Shown one piece after another: positions 34,205-41,913 of a stretch of DNA of 64,000 bases. The notes under the pieces were generated by a model. It did not search any database, was not told where the DNA came from, and was given only the letters and a program-made list of their open reading frames with translations. Position 1 is the stretch's first letter. Each line of letters starts with the position of its first letter. Position numbers and translations under genes: made by a program. The stretch is taken from positions 186,001 through 250,000 of the forward strand of contig NZ_CYSR01000011.1 in NCBI RefSeq assembly GCF_001458395.1, read 5' to 3'. Source of the DNA: Leisingera aquaemixtae (GTDB lineage: Bacteria > Pseudomonadota > Alphaproteobacteria > Rhodobacterales > Rhodobacteraceae).

Positions 34205-35029
34205 TCACCCCAGCCTTTTATGCGCAGTGACCGGGCCGTCGCCCTGGGCTTCAATCCGCGCGATGGCCGCCGCGATCGGTTCAATGGCCACGGCCATGTC
34301 ATGGGCATTGGCGTGGATCAGGGTCTCAGCATCGCGCACCAGGGCCACGTGGCCTTTCCAGAACAGCAGGTCGCCGCGCTGGTAGTCTGCGGCGGGTGCC
34401 GGGCTGCCCAGTTCGGCCTCCTGCATGTCGCTGTCGCCGGGGCAGGGGGTGCCGCAGGCCAGCAGCGCCGCCTGCACCAGGCCGGAGCAGTCGATGCCAA
34501 AGCGGCTGTTGCCGCCCCAGAGGTAAGGCGTACCGAGGAACAGGTCGGCCACCGCCGCCGGATCCCCCGGATGGACGCCCAGCGGGGCGAGGTGGCAAGC
34601 CGGGATGAAGCCCAGGTTTGTCTGCAGGAACCGGCCTGTGCCGCCCAGCACCTGCACCCGGCTGCCGTGGCTGAGGGCATGGGTTTCGGGCGATTTGAAG
34701 TCATCCGCGCTGTAGGCATGGGTGGCGGGGGCGCTGACCCAATGGGTCGCCTCGAACGGGGCCGTCAGGCTGGCGCTGGGCACATAGCCCGCATAGCCAT
34801 CCTTGGCCGCTTGAAGGAAGGACCAGCCGCCGCGGTCCTCATACACCGTGACCGGCTCGCCATAGACCAGCTGGCGGTCGCGGGCGCCGTCCGGCGCGCG
34901 CAGGAGGTCCACCACCGGCACCCCGATGCGGGCGGCGGTGCCTGTTACTTTCTCAAGGTCTTCCGGCGCGTTTTCCAGATGCGCGGCAGCCACGCGGGCG
35001 TTCATCGGTAAGCGGCGGCGGTCGGTCAT
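34205..35029 (-). CDS. NlpC/P60 family peptidase
   Basis: A 274-residue cysteine peptidase probably cleaving peptidoglycan peptides (gamma-D-Glu-diamino acid bond). SH3-like targeting domain(s) lie at ~50-165 (GEPVTVYEDRGGWSFLQAAKDGYAGYV); the NlpC domain ~175-274 has the catalytic Cys in FGIDCSGLVQAAL and His in KGHVALVRD, with a further polar residue in LIHANAHDM. No signal peptide, so it may act on recycled muropeptides in the cytoplasm. It starts 4 bases after the leucyl aminopeptidase stop: the pair is a peptide-processing operon. Confidence 0.92.
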   Translation of the reverse strand: MTDRRRLPMNARVAAAHLENAPEDLEKVTGTAARIGVPVVDLLRAPDGARDRQLVYGEPVTVYEDRGGWSFLQAAKDGYAGYVPSASLTAPFEATHWVSAPATHAYSADDFKSPETHALSHGSRVQVLGGTGRFLQTNLGFIPACHLAPLGVHPGDPAAVADLFLGTPYLWGGNSRFGIDCSGLVQAALLACGTPCPGDSDMQEAELGSPAPAADYQRGDLLFWKGHVALVRDAETLIHANAHDMAVAIEPIAAAIARIEAQGDGPVTAHKRLG

Positions 35030-35033
35030 GGGA

Positions 35034-36416
35034 TCACAGCTCCAGCATGCCGGGCAGCGCGGCAAAGAGGGCGCGGGCCCCCTGCAGGGCGCCGCCCTTG
35101 GGCCGGCCCGGCGCGGCGGCGGGGGTCCAGCCGTAGATATCGAAATGCATGTAGCGCGTGTCACCGGCAAAGCGGCGCAGGAACAGGGCGGCGGTGATCG
35201 ACCCGGCAAAGCCGCCGGAAGGCGCGTTGTCGAGGTCGGCGATGTCCGGCTCGATCATCGCCTCGTAAGGCTCGTGAAAGGGCAGCCGCCAGACCGGGTC
35301 GGCGGTGCGGGCGGCGCCGGCCGCAAGCGCCGCGGCGTCGGCGTCGCGGTCGGTGTAGAACGGCGACAGGTCCGGGCCGACCGCAACCCGGGCAGCGCCG
35401 GTGAGGGTGGCCATGGAGATCAGCAGGTCCGGCGCGTCCTCCGCCGCCAGGGCCAGCGCATCGGCCAGCACCAGCCGGCCCTCGGCGTCGGTGTTGTTGA
35501 CCTCCACCGTCAGCCCCTTGCGCGACGTCAGCACATCGCCGGGGCGGAAGGCGGGGCCGGAGACGGAATTTTCGACCGCCGGAATCAGCACCCTGAGCTG
35601 CAACTCCAGCCCGGCGGCCATGATCATGCGGGCAAGGCCCAGGACGTTGGCGGCACCGCCCATGTCCTTTTTCATCAGCGCCATGCTGCTGCCGGGTTTC
35701 AGGTTCAAGCCGCCGGTGTCGAAGCAGACGCCCTTGCCCACCAGGGTGAGCCTGGGGCCGGAGCTGCCCCAGCGCATCTCGATCAGCCGCGGCGCGCGGT
35801 CCGAGGCGCGGCCAACGGTGTGGATCAGCGGGAAATTCTGCGCCAGCAGGTCCTCGCCGAGAATCGCCGACACCTCTGCGCCGAACTCTTCGGCGAGGGT
35901 TTCCGCCGCGGCCTGAAGCTCTGCCGGGCCCATGTCGGAGGCGGGCGTGTTGATCAGGTCGCGGGTCAGGCATTCGGCGGCGGCCAGCGATTCGACGGCG
36001 GCGGCATCCACCCCATCTGGGGCCGCCAGCACGGCGCCGGTGTCCTTGCCGTCCTTGTAGCGGCCGAAGCGGTAGCCGGTCAGCAGCCAGCCCAGGGCCT
36101 CAGCCGCGGCGTCCGCCTGCGGCAGGCCGGAGGCGATCCGGTATTGGCCCGCGGGCAGTTTCTGCGCGGCTTCGGCCAGCACAAAGCGGCGGCGCGCGCG
36201 CTTGGCGGCGCTGCCGTATCCGGCCAAGGCCATTTCAACCGCGCCATCGGCGCCCGGCACTGCCAGCGCCTGGCCGCAGGCGCCGGTAAACCCATGCGCC
36301 GTTGCCCAGGCCTGAACGCGCTGCGGCTGGCCCGAGAGCCAGCTGTCGAAAGTGTCGCTTGCGATCACATGCACAGGGCAGGCGTCCGCGCCGGGTGCGG
36401 CAAAGACTGGCGGCAT
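35034..36416 (-). CDS. Leucyl aminopeptidase family protein (M17)
   Basis: A 460-residue cytoplasmic zinc/manganese aminopeptidase that removes N-terminal residues from peptides. The ATG at 36416 is preferred. The M17 core is intact: LTLVGKGVCFDTGGLNLKP (metal Asp, active-site Lys), KKDMGGAANVLG, and the signature NTDAEGRLVLADAL. The shortened, divergent N-terminal domain is typical of alphaproteobacterial PepB/LAP-like proteins. It is followed directly by the NlpC/P60 gene, suggesting joint turnover of cell-wall peptides, which is an inference. Confidence 0.93.
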   Translation of the reverse strand: MPPVFAAPGADACPVHVIASDTFDSWLSGQPQRVQAWATAHGFTGACGQALAVPGADGAVEMALAGYGSAAKRARRRFVLAEAAQKLPAGQYRIASGLPQADAAAEALGWLLTGYRFGRYKDGKDTGAVLAAPDGVDAAAVESLAAAECLTRDLINTPASDMGPAELQAAAETLAEEFGAEVSAILGEDLLAQNFPLIHTVGRASDRAPRLIEMRWGSSGPRLTLVGKGVCFDTGGLNLKPGSSMALMKKDMGGAANVLGLARMIMAAGLELQLRVLIPAVENSVSGPAFRPGDVLTSRKGLTVEVNNTDAEGRLVLADALALAAEDAPDLLISMATLTGAARVAVGPDLSPFYTDRDADAAALAAGAARTADPVWRLPFHEPYEAMIEPDIADLDNAPSGGFAGSITAALFLRRFAGDTRYMHFDIYGWTPAAAPGRPKGGALQGARALFAALPGMLEL

Positions 36417-36500
36417 CGAAATACTCCGGTTGCAATCGGTTCTGATGCGCCAGAGTAGCCGCCGCAGCGCGGCCTGCAAGCCCTGCGGGTTGCGGAGAGA

Positions 36501-36860
36501 TCAGATCGTCATGTCCTGCTGGTCCCAGACCGCGGTCAGCGAGCGTTCCCCCACCCGCATCAGCCGGAACAGAATCGCGGCAACCGCCGGCGCATCCTCG
36601 GCGTCGATGGCCGCGGTCACGTCGCTGGCAATCGACGCGAGCGCCGTCATGCCGATCTGATCGGCAATCGCGATCAGCGACCGGGCGCTCTTGCGCAGGT
36701 TCGCCATTTCATTCTGCCGCCACAGACGCTCGCAATGCGTCAGGCGGACAGCCATTTCTTCGACCGCACGGCACACGACGTCCTCGGCGCCGGTTTCGCC
36801 AAGCTGCTCATACAGCGCGGTGAGTTTGTCAGGATCGAGACGCACTGTTTCGGAGTGCAT
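36501..36860 (-). CDS. Small helical protein, Hpt-like, unknown function
   Basis: A 119-residue all-helical protein from ATG 36860; an in-frame GTG at 36890 would add 10 residues, and neither has a good ribosome site. Helices such as LTALYEQLGETGAEDVVCRA and LRKSARSLIAIADQIGMTAL resemble a histidine phosphotransferase bundle, but the phospho-accepting His is not at the expected place (KSARS in its stead). It may be a scaffold or degenerate Hpt; that is a guess from pattern only. Upstream of the aminopeptidase operon, same strand. Confidence 0.6.
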   Translation of the reverse strand: MHSETVRLDPDKLTALYEQLGETGAEDVVCRAVEEMAVRLTHCERLWRQNEMANLRKSARSLIAIADQIGMTALASIASDVTAAIDAEDAPAVAAILFRLMRVGERSLTAVWDQQDMTI

Positions 36861-37031
36861 TACTGTTAGTATATTGGCCACCACTTTCACCCAAATTCTT
36901 TATGCCCCCACGGCACGTCTGCCAATGTGCGCCCCACAGGTTTTCAAAAGGTTTCCGGCGGGGTGTTCAAATCTCTCGAATTTGCGGACAATGCAGGGTA
37001 TCAAACCCGGCAACACGAATGTTGACAGGAC

Positions 37032-37688
37032 ATGACAATGGAATTTGCCAAACCCCTGCCCAGTTATCTGGTGACCCGCTACCATGGGTGGAAGGCCACA
37101 TCCTATGAGGAGAATCAGGGCTGGTACCGCCGCCTGGCAACCGAGGGCCAGCGGCCGCGGGCGATGGTGATCTCCTGCTGCGACAGCCGGGTGCATGTGA
37201 CCTCGATCTTCGGGGCCGACCAGGGCGAGTTTTTCATTCACCGCAATATCGCCAACCTGGTGCCGCCCTATGCGCCCGACGGCGACCATCACGGCACCTC
37301 GGCGGCGGTGGAATACGCGGTGACCGCGCTGAAGGTGGCGCATCTGATCGTGCTGGGCCATTCGCAGTGCGGCGGTGTGCAGGGCTGCATCGACATGTGC
37401 AAGGGCCAGGCGCCGGAGCTGGAACAGAAGACCAGTTTTGTCGGCCGCTGGATGGAGATCCTGAAGCCCAAGTTCGAAGGGGTGGCGGATATCGAGGACC
37501 CGGTGGATCAGGCGCGCCAGTTTGAGCGCCAAGCCGTTGTCGCGTCGATGGAAAACCTGATGACCTTCCCGTTCATCGAATCGGCGGTGAAGGCCGGAGA
37601 GCTGAGCCTGCACGGGCTGTGGACCGATATCGGCGAGGGCGGGCTGGAATGTTATGAGCCCAAGGCCGGAGCCTTCCTGCCGGTCTGA
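37032..37688 (+). CDS. Beta-class carbonic anhydrase
   Basis: Interconverts CO2 and bicarbonate, cytoplasmic zinc enzyme, 218 residues. Zinc ligands Cys49 (CCDSR), His110 and Cys113 (LGHSQCGG), and the Asp51/Arg53 dyad are present, as is HRNIANLVPP. The start at 37032 is followed by a second ATG at 37038. It ends 2 bases from the convergent DUF3095 gene. Roles would include supplying bicarbonate for carboxylases such as acetyl-CoA carboxylase. Confidence 0.95.
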   Translation: MTMEFAKPLPSYLVTRYHGWKATSYEENQGWYRRLATEGQRPRAMVISCCDSRVHVTSIFGADQGEFFIHRNIANLVPPYAPDGDHHGTSAAVEYAVTALKVAHLIVLGHSQCGGVQGCIDMCKGQAPELEQKTSFVGRWMEILKPKFEGVADIEDPVDQARQFERQAVVASMENLMTFPFIESAVKAGELSLHGLWTDIGEGGLECYEPKAGAFLPV

Positions 37689-37690
37689 GC

Positions 37691-38854
37691 TTAAGCCTGG
37701 TCTTTGCCGGCACCAAATGCAGCCGCCAGATTGGCGGCTGCTTGCGTATAGCCGCCCGCCGCCCCGTCGACAAAATGCACGTGGCTGTCCTCAACCGGGG
37801 AGGGCACGATGCAAGTGACCAGGGCGGCGTCCTGTTCATGCAGGCCGAACTGCACCAGCCCGGCCTCTGCCGCGCGCCCGAGGTGGCGGCGGATCCGGTC
37901 GCGGATGTCCGCGGTGCAGTCCAGCGTCATCTTCAGCCCGTCATCGAATTTGCGGAAGTCCGAATGGGCCTTGAGCACGGAGAGGTAATGCACCGGGTCA
38001 AACCCGCCGGCGGGCCGTTTGGCGAGAAAGATCAGCCCGGCGAGGGCGCTGTGCGCCAATAGATAAAGCTTCCGTAAAATCAGAGGGGTTTTGCCGCGCG
38101 ACGACTGCGCTTCCAGCGCCAGCCCGGCAGGCGGAAAGCCCAGTTTCGGCCCCGTGGCGGGGACCGGGTGGCCGTTGTCTTTCAGTTCGCTTGCCAGAGC
38201 CAGCAGGCGGGAGGAGAAGCGGGCAAACGCCTGCGGGTCCGCGCCCGGAGCAGGCTGCACGACCACCGACAGGATAATGCCGTTGCGGGCGGGCGTGTTG
38301 CTCCAGCGGCAGGAGAGGCCGGAGAGATCGGGCGGTGCGGCCTGCGGATCCGGCGGCACCTCGAAGGCGCCCGCTTTCATCTGCGACTCGGCCCAGGCCA
38401 GGCCGCCGCCGCTGAACATCGCGAAATCGGCGTGATCCGATACGGCGTAGCGGGCGATGGTGACGTCCAGCCCCTCTGCCCGGATCCAGCGCAGCGGCAC
38501 CATGGCGGCGCGCAGGGGGACGCCGAATTCCGCCCCGGTCCAGCTGCGCAAAGAGGCTAGAACGCGCTGTGCGGTCTCCCGGTGGCGCGGCGGCACCGCA
38601 AAGGCAGCGCCGTCGCCGCCGAAGATATAGGGGAACGCCTCGCCCTGCAGCGCATTGCGCATCGCGGCAATCACCGCGGCGCCGATCATGTTGACGGTCT
38701 TGTAGCGGCCCGCCGCAATCAGCGCGGTGGAGTTCACGATATCGGTGCAGCACAGGTGCCAGTCCGGCGGCAGCGGCACAAATGCCTCCGGGGCGGACAA
38801 GCTGTCAAAGCTGCGGACCTTGGGGAGGCTGGTATAGAAACTGTCCGTCGTCAT
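37691..38854 (-). CDS. DUF3095 family protein, class III nucleotide-cyclase-like
   Basis: A 387-residue cytoplasmic protein of the DUF3095 family, unknown function. The N-terminal half resembles a class III nucleotidyl cyclase or GGDEF core: CCTDIVNSTALIAAGRYKTVN has the metal-binding Asp38 of a TDIVxST motif, and YIFGGDGAAFAVP has Asp81 at the second metal position. The C-terminal part (LILRKLYLLAHSALAGLIF) is unlike known cyclase domains. ATG at 38854. Neighbour: convergent carbonic anhydrase. Activity is an inference from motif pattern. Confidence 0.8.
   Translation of the reverse strand: MTTDSFYTSLPKVRSFDSLSAPEAFVPLPPDWHLCCTDIVNSTALIAAGRYKTVNMIGAAVIAAMRNALQGEAFPYIFGGDGAAFAVPPRHRETAQRVLASLRSWTGAEFGVPLRAAMVPLRWIRAEGLDVTIARYAVSDHADFAMFSGGGLAWAESQMKAGAFEVPPDPQAAPPDLSGLSCRWSNTPARNGIILSVVVQPAPGADPQAFARFSSRLLALASELKDNGHPVPATGPKLGFPPAGLALEAQSSRGKTPLILRKLYLLAHSALAGLIFLAKRPAGGFDPVHYLSVLKAHSDFRKFDDGLKMTLDCTADIRDRIRRHLGRAAEAGLVQFGLHEQDAALVTCIVPSPVEDSHVHFVDGAAGGYTQAAANLAAAFGAGKDQA
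37719..37741. other. Perfect hairpin within the DUF3095 3' end
   Basis: GCAGCCGCCA-GAT-TGGCGGCTGC, a 10-bp perfect stem, lies in the last codons of DUF3095 (coding for AAANLAAA) and 31 bases past the carbonic anhydrase stop. It could stall or end transcripts from the carbonic anhydrase gene, but no T run follows. Confidence 0.6.
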
Positions 38855-38916
38855 GCGGTTCCGCTCCGGTCCTTGGCCCCAGTGGCCTGCCACAGTGATC
38901 TGCACCAATGGCGCGC

Positions 38917-38942
38917 CCCACTGGTCTGGCCCACTGGTCTGG
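38917..38942. repeat. 13-bp tandem duplication
   Basis: CCCACTGGTCTGG occurs twice in tandem between divergent DUF3095 and the MFS gene. It may be a direct-repeat operator or slippage. Confidence 0.7.
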
Positions 38943-39033
38943 CCGTGTGACCTGCAGTTTCTACCTAAACAAATTGTGCGCCGGGGCCAAACATGCAAGC
39001 TGTGCGGCAGACACAAAAAAGCGGGGAGGGAAA

Positions 39034-40206
39034 ATGCAGGCGGGATTGGTCTTGTTGTGCCTGGCCTATGTGCTGAGCCAGTTTTTCCGCGCCTTTCTGG
39101 CGGTGCTGTCGGGGGTGCTGGGGCAGGACATCGGCGCGGCGCCGGATGATCTGGCGTTTGCCTCGGGCATGTGGTTCCTGTCCTTTGCGGCGATGCAGCT
39201 GCCGGTGGGCTGGGCGCTGGACCATGCCGGCCCGCGCCGGACCGCGGCGCTGCTGCTGCTGCTGGGCGGCGGCGGCGGCGCGGCGCTGTTTGCCGCGGCC
39301 ACGGCGCCCCTGCATGTGAGCATCGCGATGTTCCTGATCGGCATCGGCTGCTCGCCGGTGCTGATGGCGTCTTATTACATCTTTGCCCGCCAGTACCCGC
39401 CCGCCCGCTTTGCCACCCTGGCGGCGCTGATGCTGGGGGTGGGGTCGGCAGGCAATCTGGTGGCCTCTTACCCGACCGCGCTGGCGGTGGACCTGTTCGG
39501 CTGGCGCGGCACCCTGGCGGGGCTGGCGGCGGTCTCGGTTGCGGTGGCGGCGGGGATATTCCTGACCGTGAGCGACCCGGACAAGCCCGACGGCGAACTG
39601 AAGGGATCGGTGCTGGATCTGCTGAAGATGCCGGCGATGTGGGCGGTCTTTCCGCTGATGCTGGTGGCCTATGCGCCGTCAGGCGCGCTGCGGGGGCTGT
39701 GGATCGGACCCTATCTGAGCGATCTTTACGGGCTCAGCACCCAGGCCGTGGGGCTGGCGACGCTGGTGATGGGCGCGGCGATGATTGCGGGCACCTTTGC
39801 CTATGGGCCGCTGGACCGGATGCTGGGCACCCGCAAATGGGTGATCCTGGGCGGCAACCTGCTGGCCTGCGCTGCCCTGGGGGGGCTGATTATGGCCACC
39901 GGCGCGCCGGTCTGGGTGCCGGTCGCGATGATGGGGGCGGTGGGGTTTTTCGGAGCCTCCTTCCCGGTGATCATGGCGCATGGGCGGGCCTTCGTGCCGC
40001 CGCATCTGGCCGGGCGCGGGGTGACCCTGCTGAACCTGTTCGGCATTGGCGGAGTGGGAATCATGCAGTTTGCGACCGGGCGCATTCACGCGGAAATGGC
40101 GGGAGCGGATCCGGCTTTGCCCTACACCGGCATTTTCGGCTTCTTTCTGGTGTGCCTGGCGGCGGGGTGCGCGGTTTATCTGCTCAGCCGCGACAGCATG
40201 GACTGA
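39034..40206 (+). CDS. MFS transporter
   Basis: A 390-residue, 12-helix major facilitator. The ATG at 39034 has GGGAGGGAAA upstream; an earlier ATG gives a Cys-rich leader without similarity. TM1 is LVLLCLAYVLSQFFRAFLA; the loop WALDHAGPRRTAALL is motif A; SDPDKPDGELKGSVLDLLKM is the central loop. The type resembles small, uncharacterised nitrate/cyanate-like facilitators. Substrate unknown. It may be read through into asd, 83 bases downstream. Confidence 0.87.
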   Translation: MQAGLVLLCLAYVLSQFFRAFLAVLSGVLGQDIGAAPDDLAFASGMWFLSFAAMQLPVGWALDHAGPRRTAALLLLLGGGGGAALFAAATAPLHVSIAMFLIGIGCSPVLMASYYIFARQYPPARFATLAALMLGVGSAGNLVASYPTALAVDLFGWRGTLAGLAAVSVAVAAGIFLTVSDPDKPDGELKGSVLDLLKMPAMWAVFPLMLVAYAPSGALRGLWIGPYLSDLYGLSTQAVGLATLVMGAAMIAGTFAYGPLDRMLGTRKWVILGGNLLACAALGGLIMATGAPVWVPVAMMGAVGFFGASFPVIMAHGRAFVPPHLAGRGVTLLNLFGIGGVGIMQFATGRIHAEMAGADPALPYTGIFGFFLVCLAAGCAVYLLSRDSMD

Positions 40207-40289
40207 TCCGCCCCCTTTAAACTTTTGCCCGGAGGCATTATCACTCCCGCGCCGGCCATGGGGCCGGGCAATACTGGAGAAACAGAAAA

Positions 40290-41312
40290 ATGGGTTACCG
40301 CATCGCCGTTGTCGGCGCCACGGGCAACGTGGGCCGCGAAATGCTGAACATCCTGGCCGAGCGCCAGTTCCCCGTGGACGAGGTCGCTGCGCTGGCAAGC
40401 CGCAAGTCTCTCGGCACTGAAGTCAGCTTTGGCGATAAGACACTCACTACCAAGGATCTGGACACCTTCGATTTTGCCGGCTGGGACATGGCGCTGTTCG
40501 CCATCGGCTCTGACGCGACCAAGAAATACGCGCCCAAGGCGGCAGCGGCCGGCTGTGTGGTGATCGACAACTCGTCGCTGTACCGCTACGACCCGGAGAT
40601 CCCGCTGATCGTGCCGGAAGTGAACCCGCAGGCGGTCCACGGCTACAAGAACAAGAACATCATCGCCAACCCCAACTGCTCCACCGCGCAGATGGTTGTC
40701 GCGCTGAAGCCGCTGCATGACCGCGCCCGGATCAAGCGCGTTGTGGTGTCGACTTACCAGTCGGTGTCCGGCTCCGGCAAGGACGCGATTGACGAGCTGT
40801 GGGACCAGACCAAGGCGGTCTATAACCCGACCCAGGACGTGCCGCCGAAAGTCTATCCCAAGCAGATCGCCTTCAACGTCATTCCGCATATCGACGTCTT
40901 CCTCGACGACGGCTCGACCAAGGAAGAGTGGAAGATGGTGGCCGAGACCAAGAAGATCGTCGACCCGTCGATCAAGGTCACCGCAACCTGCGTGCGGGTG
41001 CCGGTGTTTGTCGGCCACTCCGAATCCATCAACATCGAGTTCGAGGACTTCCTGGACGAGGACGAGGCCCGCGACATCCTGCGCGAGGCGCCCGGCATCA
41101 TGGTGATCGACAAGCGCGAAGCCGGCGGCTACGTGACCCCGGTAGAATGCGTTGGCGATTTCGCCACCTTCATCAGCCGCATCCGCCAGGATTCGACCAT
41201 CGACAACGGCATCAACCTGTGGTGCGTCAGCGACAACCTGCGCAAGGGCGCGGCGCTGAACGCGGTGCAGATTGCCGAGCTGCTGGGCCGCGAGGTCCTG
41301 AAGAAAGGCTGA
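40290..41312 (+). CDS. asd: Aspartate-semialdehyde dehydrogenase
   Basis: Reduces aspartyl phosphate to aspartate semialdehyde with NADPH, feeding lysine/diaminopimelate, threonine and methionine synthesis. Rossmann start VVGATGNVGREMLNILAERQFP, catalytic Cys130 in IANPNCSTAQM, and the late substrate residues of FVGHSESINIEFE. 340 residues, normal length. A ribosome site (GGAGAAAC) precedes the ATG and a terminator follows. Confidence 0.97.
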   Translation: MGYRIAVVGATGNVGREMLNILAERQFPVDEVAALASRKSLGTEVSFGDKTLTTKDLDTFDFAGWDMALFAIGSDATKKYAPKAAAAGCVVIDNSSLYRYDPEIPLIVPEVNPQAVHGYKNKNIIANPNCSTAQMVVALKPLHDRARIKRVVVSTYQSVSGSGKDAIDELWDQTKAVYNPTQDVPPKVYPKQIAFNVIPHIDVFLDDGSTKEEWKMVAETKKIVDPSIKVTATCVRVPVFVGHSESINIEFEDFLDEDEARDILREAPGIMVIDKREAGGYVTPVECVGDFATFISRIRQDSTIDNGINLWCVSDNLRKGAALNAVQIAELLGREVLKKG

Positions 41313-41333
41313 GCCTTATATCCTTTTGGTGAG

Positions 41334-41368
41334 GGGGCCGCTTCGGAAGAGGCGGCCCCTTTTCTTTT
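41334..41368 (+). terminator. Rho-independent terminator of asd
   Basis: GGGGCCGC / GCGGCCCC stem (41334-41341 and 41352-41359) around TTCGGAAGAG, then TTTTCTTTT. Confidence 0.88.
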
Positions 41369-41447
41369 GCACGGCTGCCGGGGCGCGCACGGGTCCGGTA
41401 CTTTGAAGGGGAGAGCAAAACAGCCGCCGCAGACAGAGGAAAACGCC

Positions 41448-41831
41448 ATGATCGCACTGCAGGACTTCAGCACCGCCACCCCCGCAACGCAGATGCTTCC
41501 GTCCTTTGCCCCGATGCATTTGCCGCAGCGGTCTGCGGCCGCTGCGCGCCCTGAGCCCGAACGCAGGCCCGGGCTGAGCTGCGTGACGGCGGCGGAACTG
41601 AAGCAGCATGTTGCCAGCGAGTTCAGCGCTGCCGGGGACTGGTTCACCCTGTGCCGCGGGCTGCGCCGCAAGGGGCTGTGCCTGCGGATGCGCGGCGAGG
41701 ATCTGTGGCTGTTCGATGCGGCCAGCCTTACCGCGATTTCCTCCTGTGAGGATCTGGGGATCGACCCGATGGAACTGGAGCTGCGCTTTGGCCCGTCGCA
41801 GCCGCAGCGGCCCTCTGCCCAGGCGGCCTGA
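41448..41831 (+). CDS. Conserved hypothetical protein
   Basis: A 127-residue protein I cannot assign. The ATG at 41448 has AGAGGAAAAC upstream. The first ~45 residues are Ala/Pro-rich and probably disordered; the C-terminal ~80 residues form a compact domain (LKQHVASEFSAAGDWFTLCRGLRRKGLCLRMRGEDLWLF in two parts), with an acidic end EDLGIDPMELELRFG. No signal peptide. Between two hairpins, so monocistronic. Confidence 0.65.
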   Translation: MIALQDFSTATPATQMLPSFAPMHLPQRSAAAARPEPERRPGLSCVTAAELKQHVASEFSAAGDWFTLCRGLRRKGLCLRMRGEDLWLFDAASLTAISSCEDLGIDPMELELRFGPSQPQRPSAQAA

Positions 41832-41874
41832 GCGTGCTGGCCACGCCGGGGACGGAAGGGTAGGCTTGGCATCG

Positions 41875-41894
41875 GGCGGGCGTTTTTGCCCGCC
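41875..41894 (+). terminator. Weak terminator-like hairpin
   Basis: GGCGGGC-GTTTTT-GCCCGCC followed by TTCATTT, between the 41448-41831 gene and the next gene. The T tract is poor. Confidence 0.5.
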
Positions 41895-41913
41895 TTCATT
41901 TCCTGAGTGAGAG

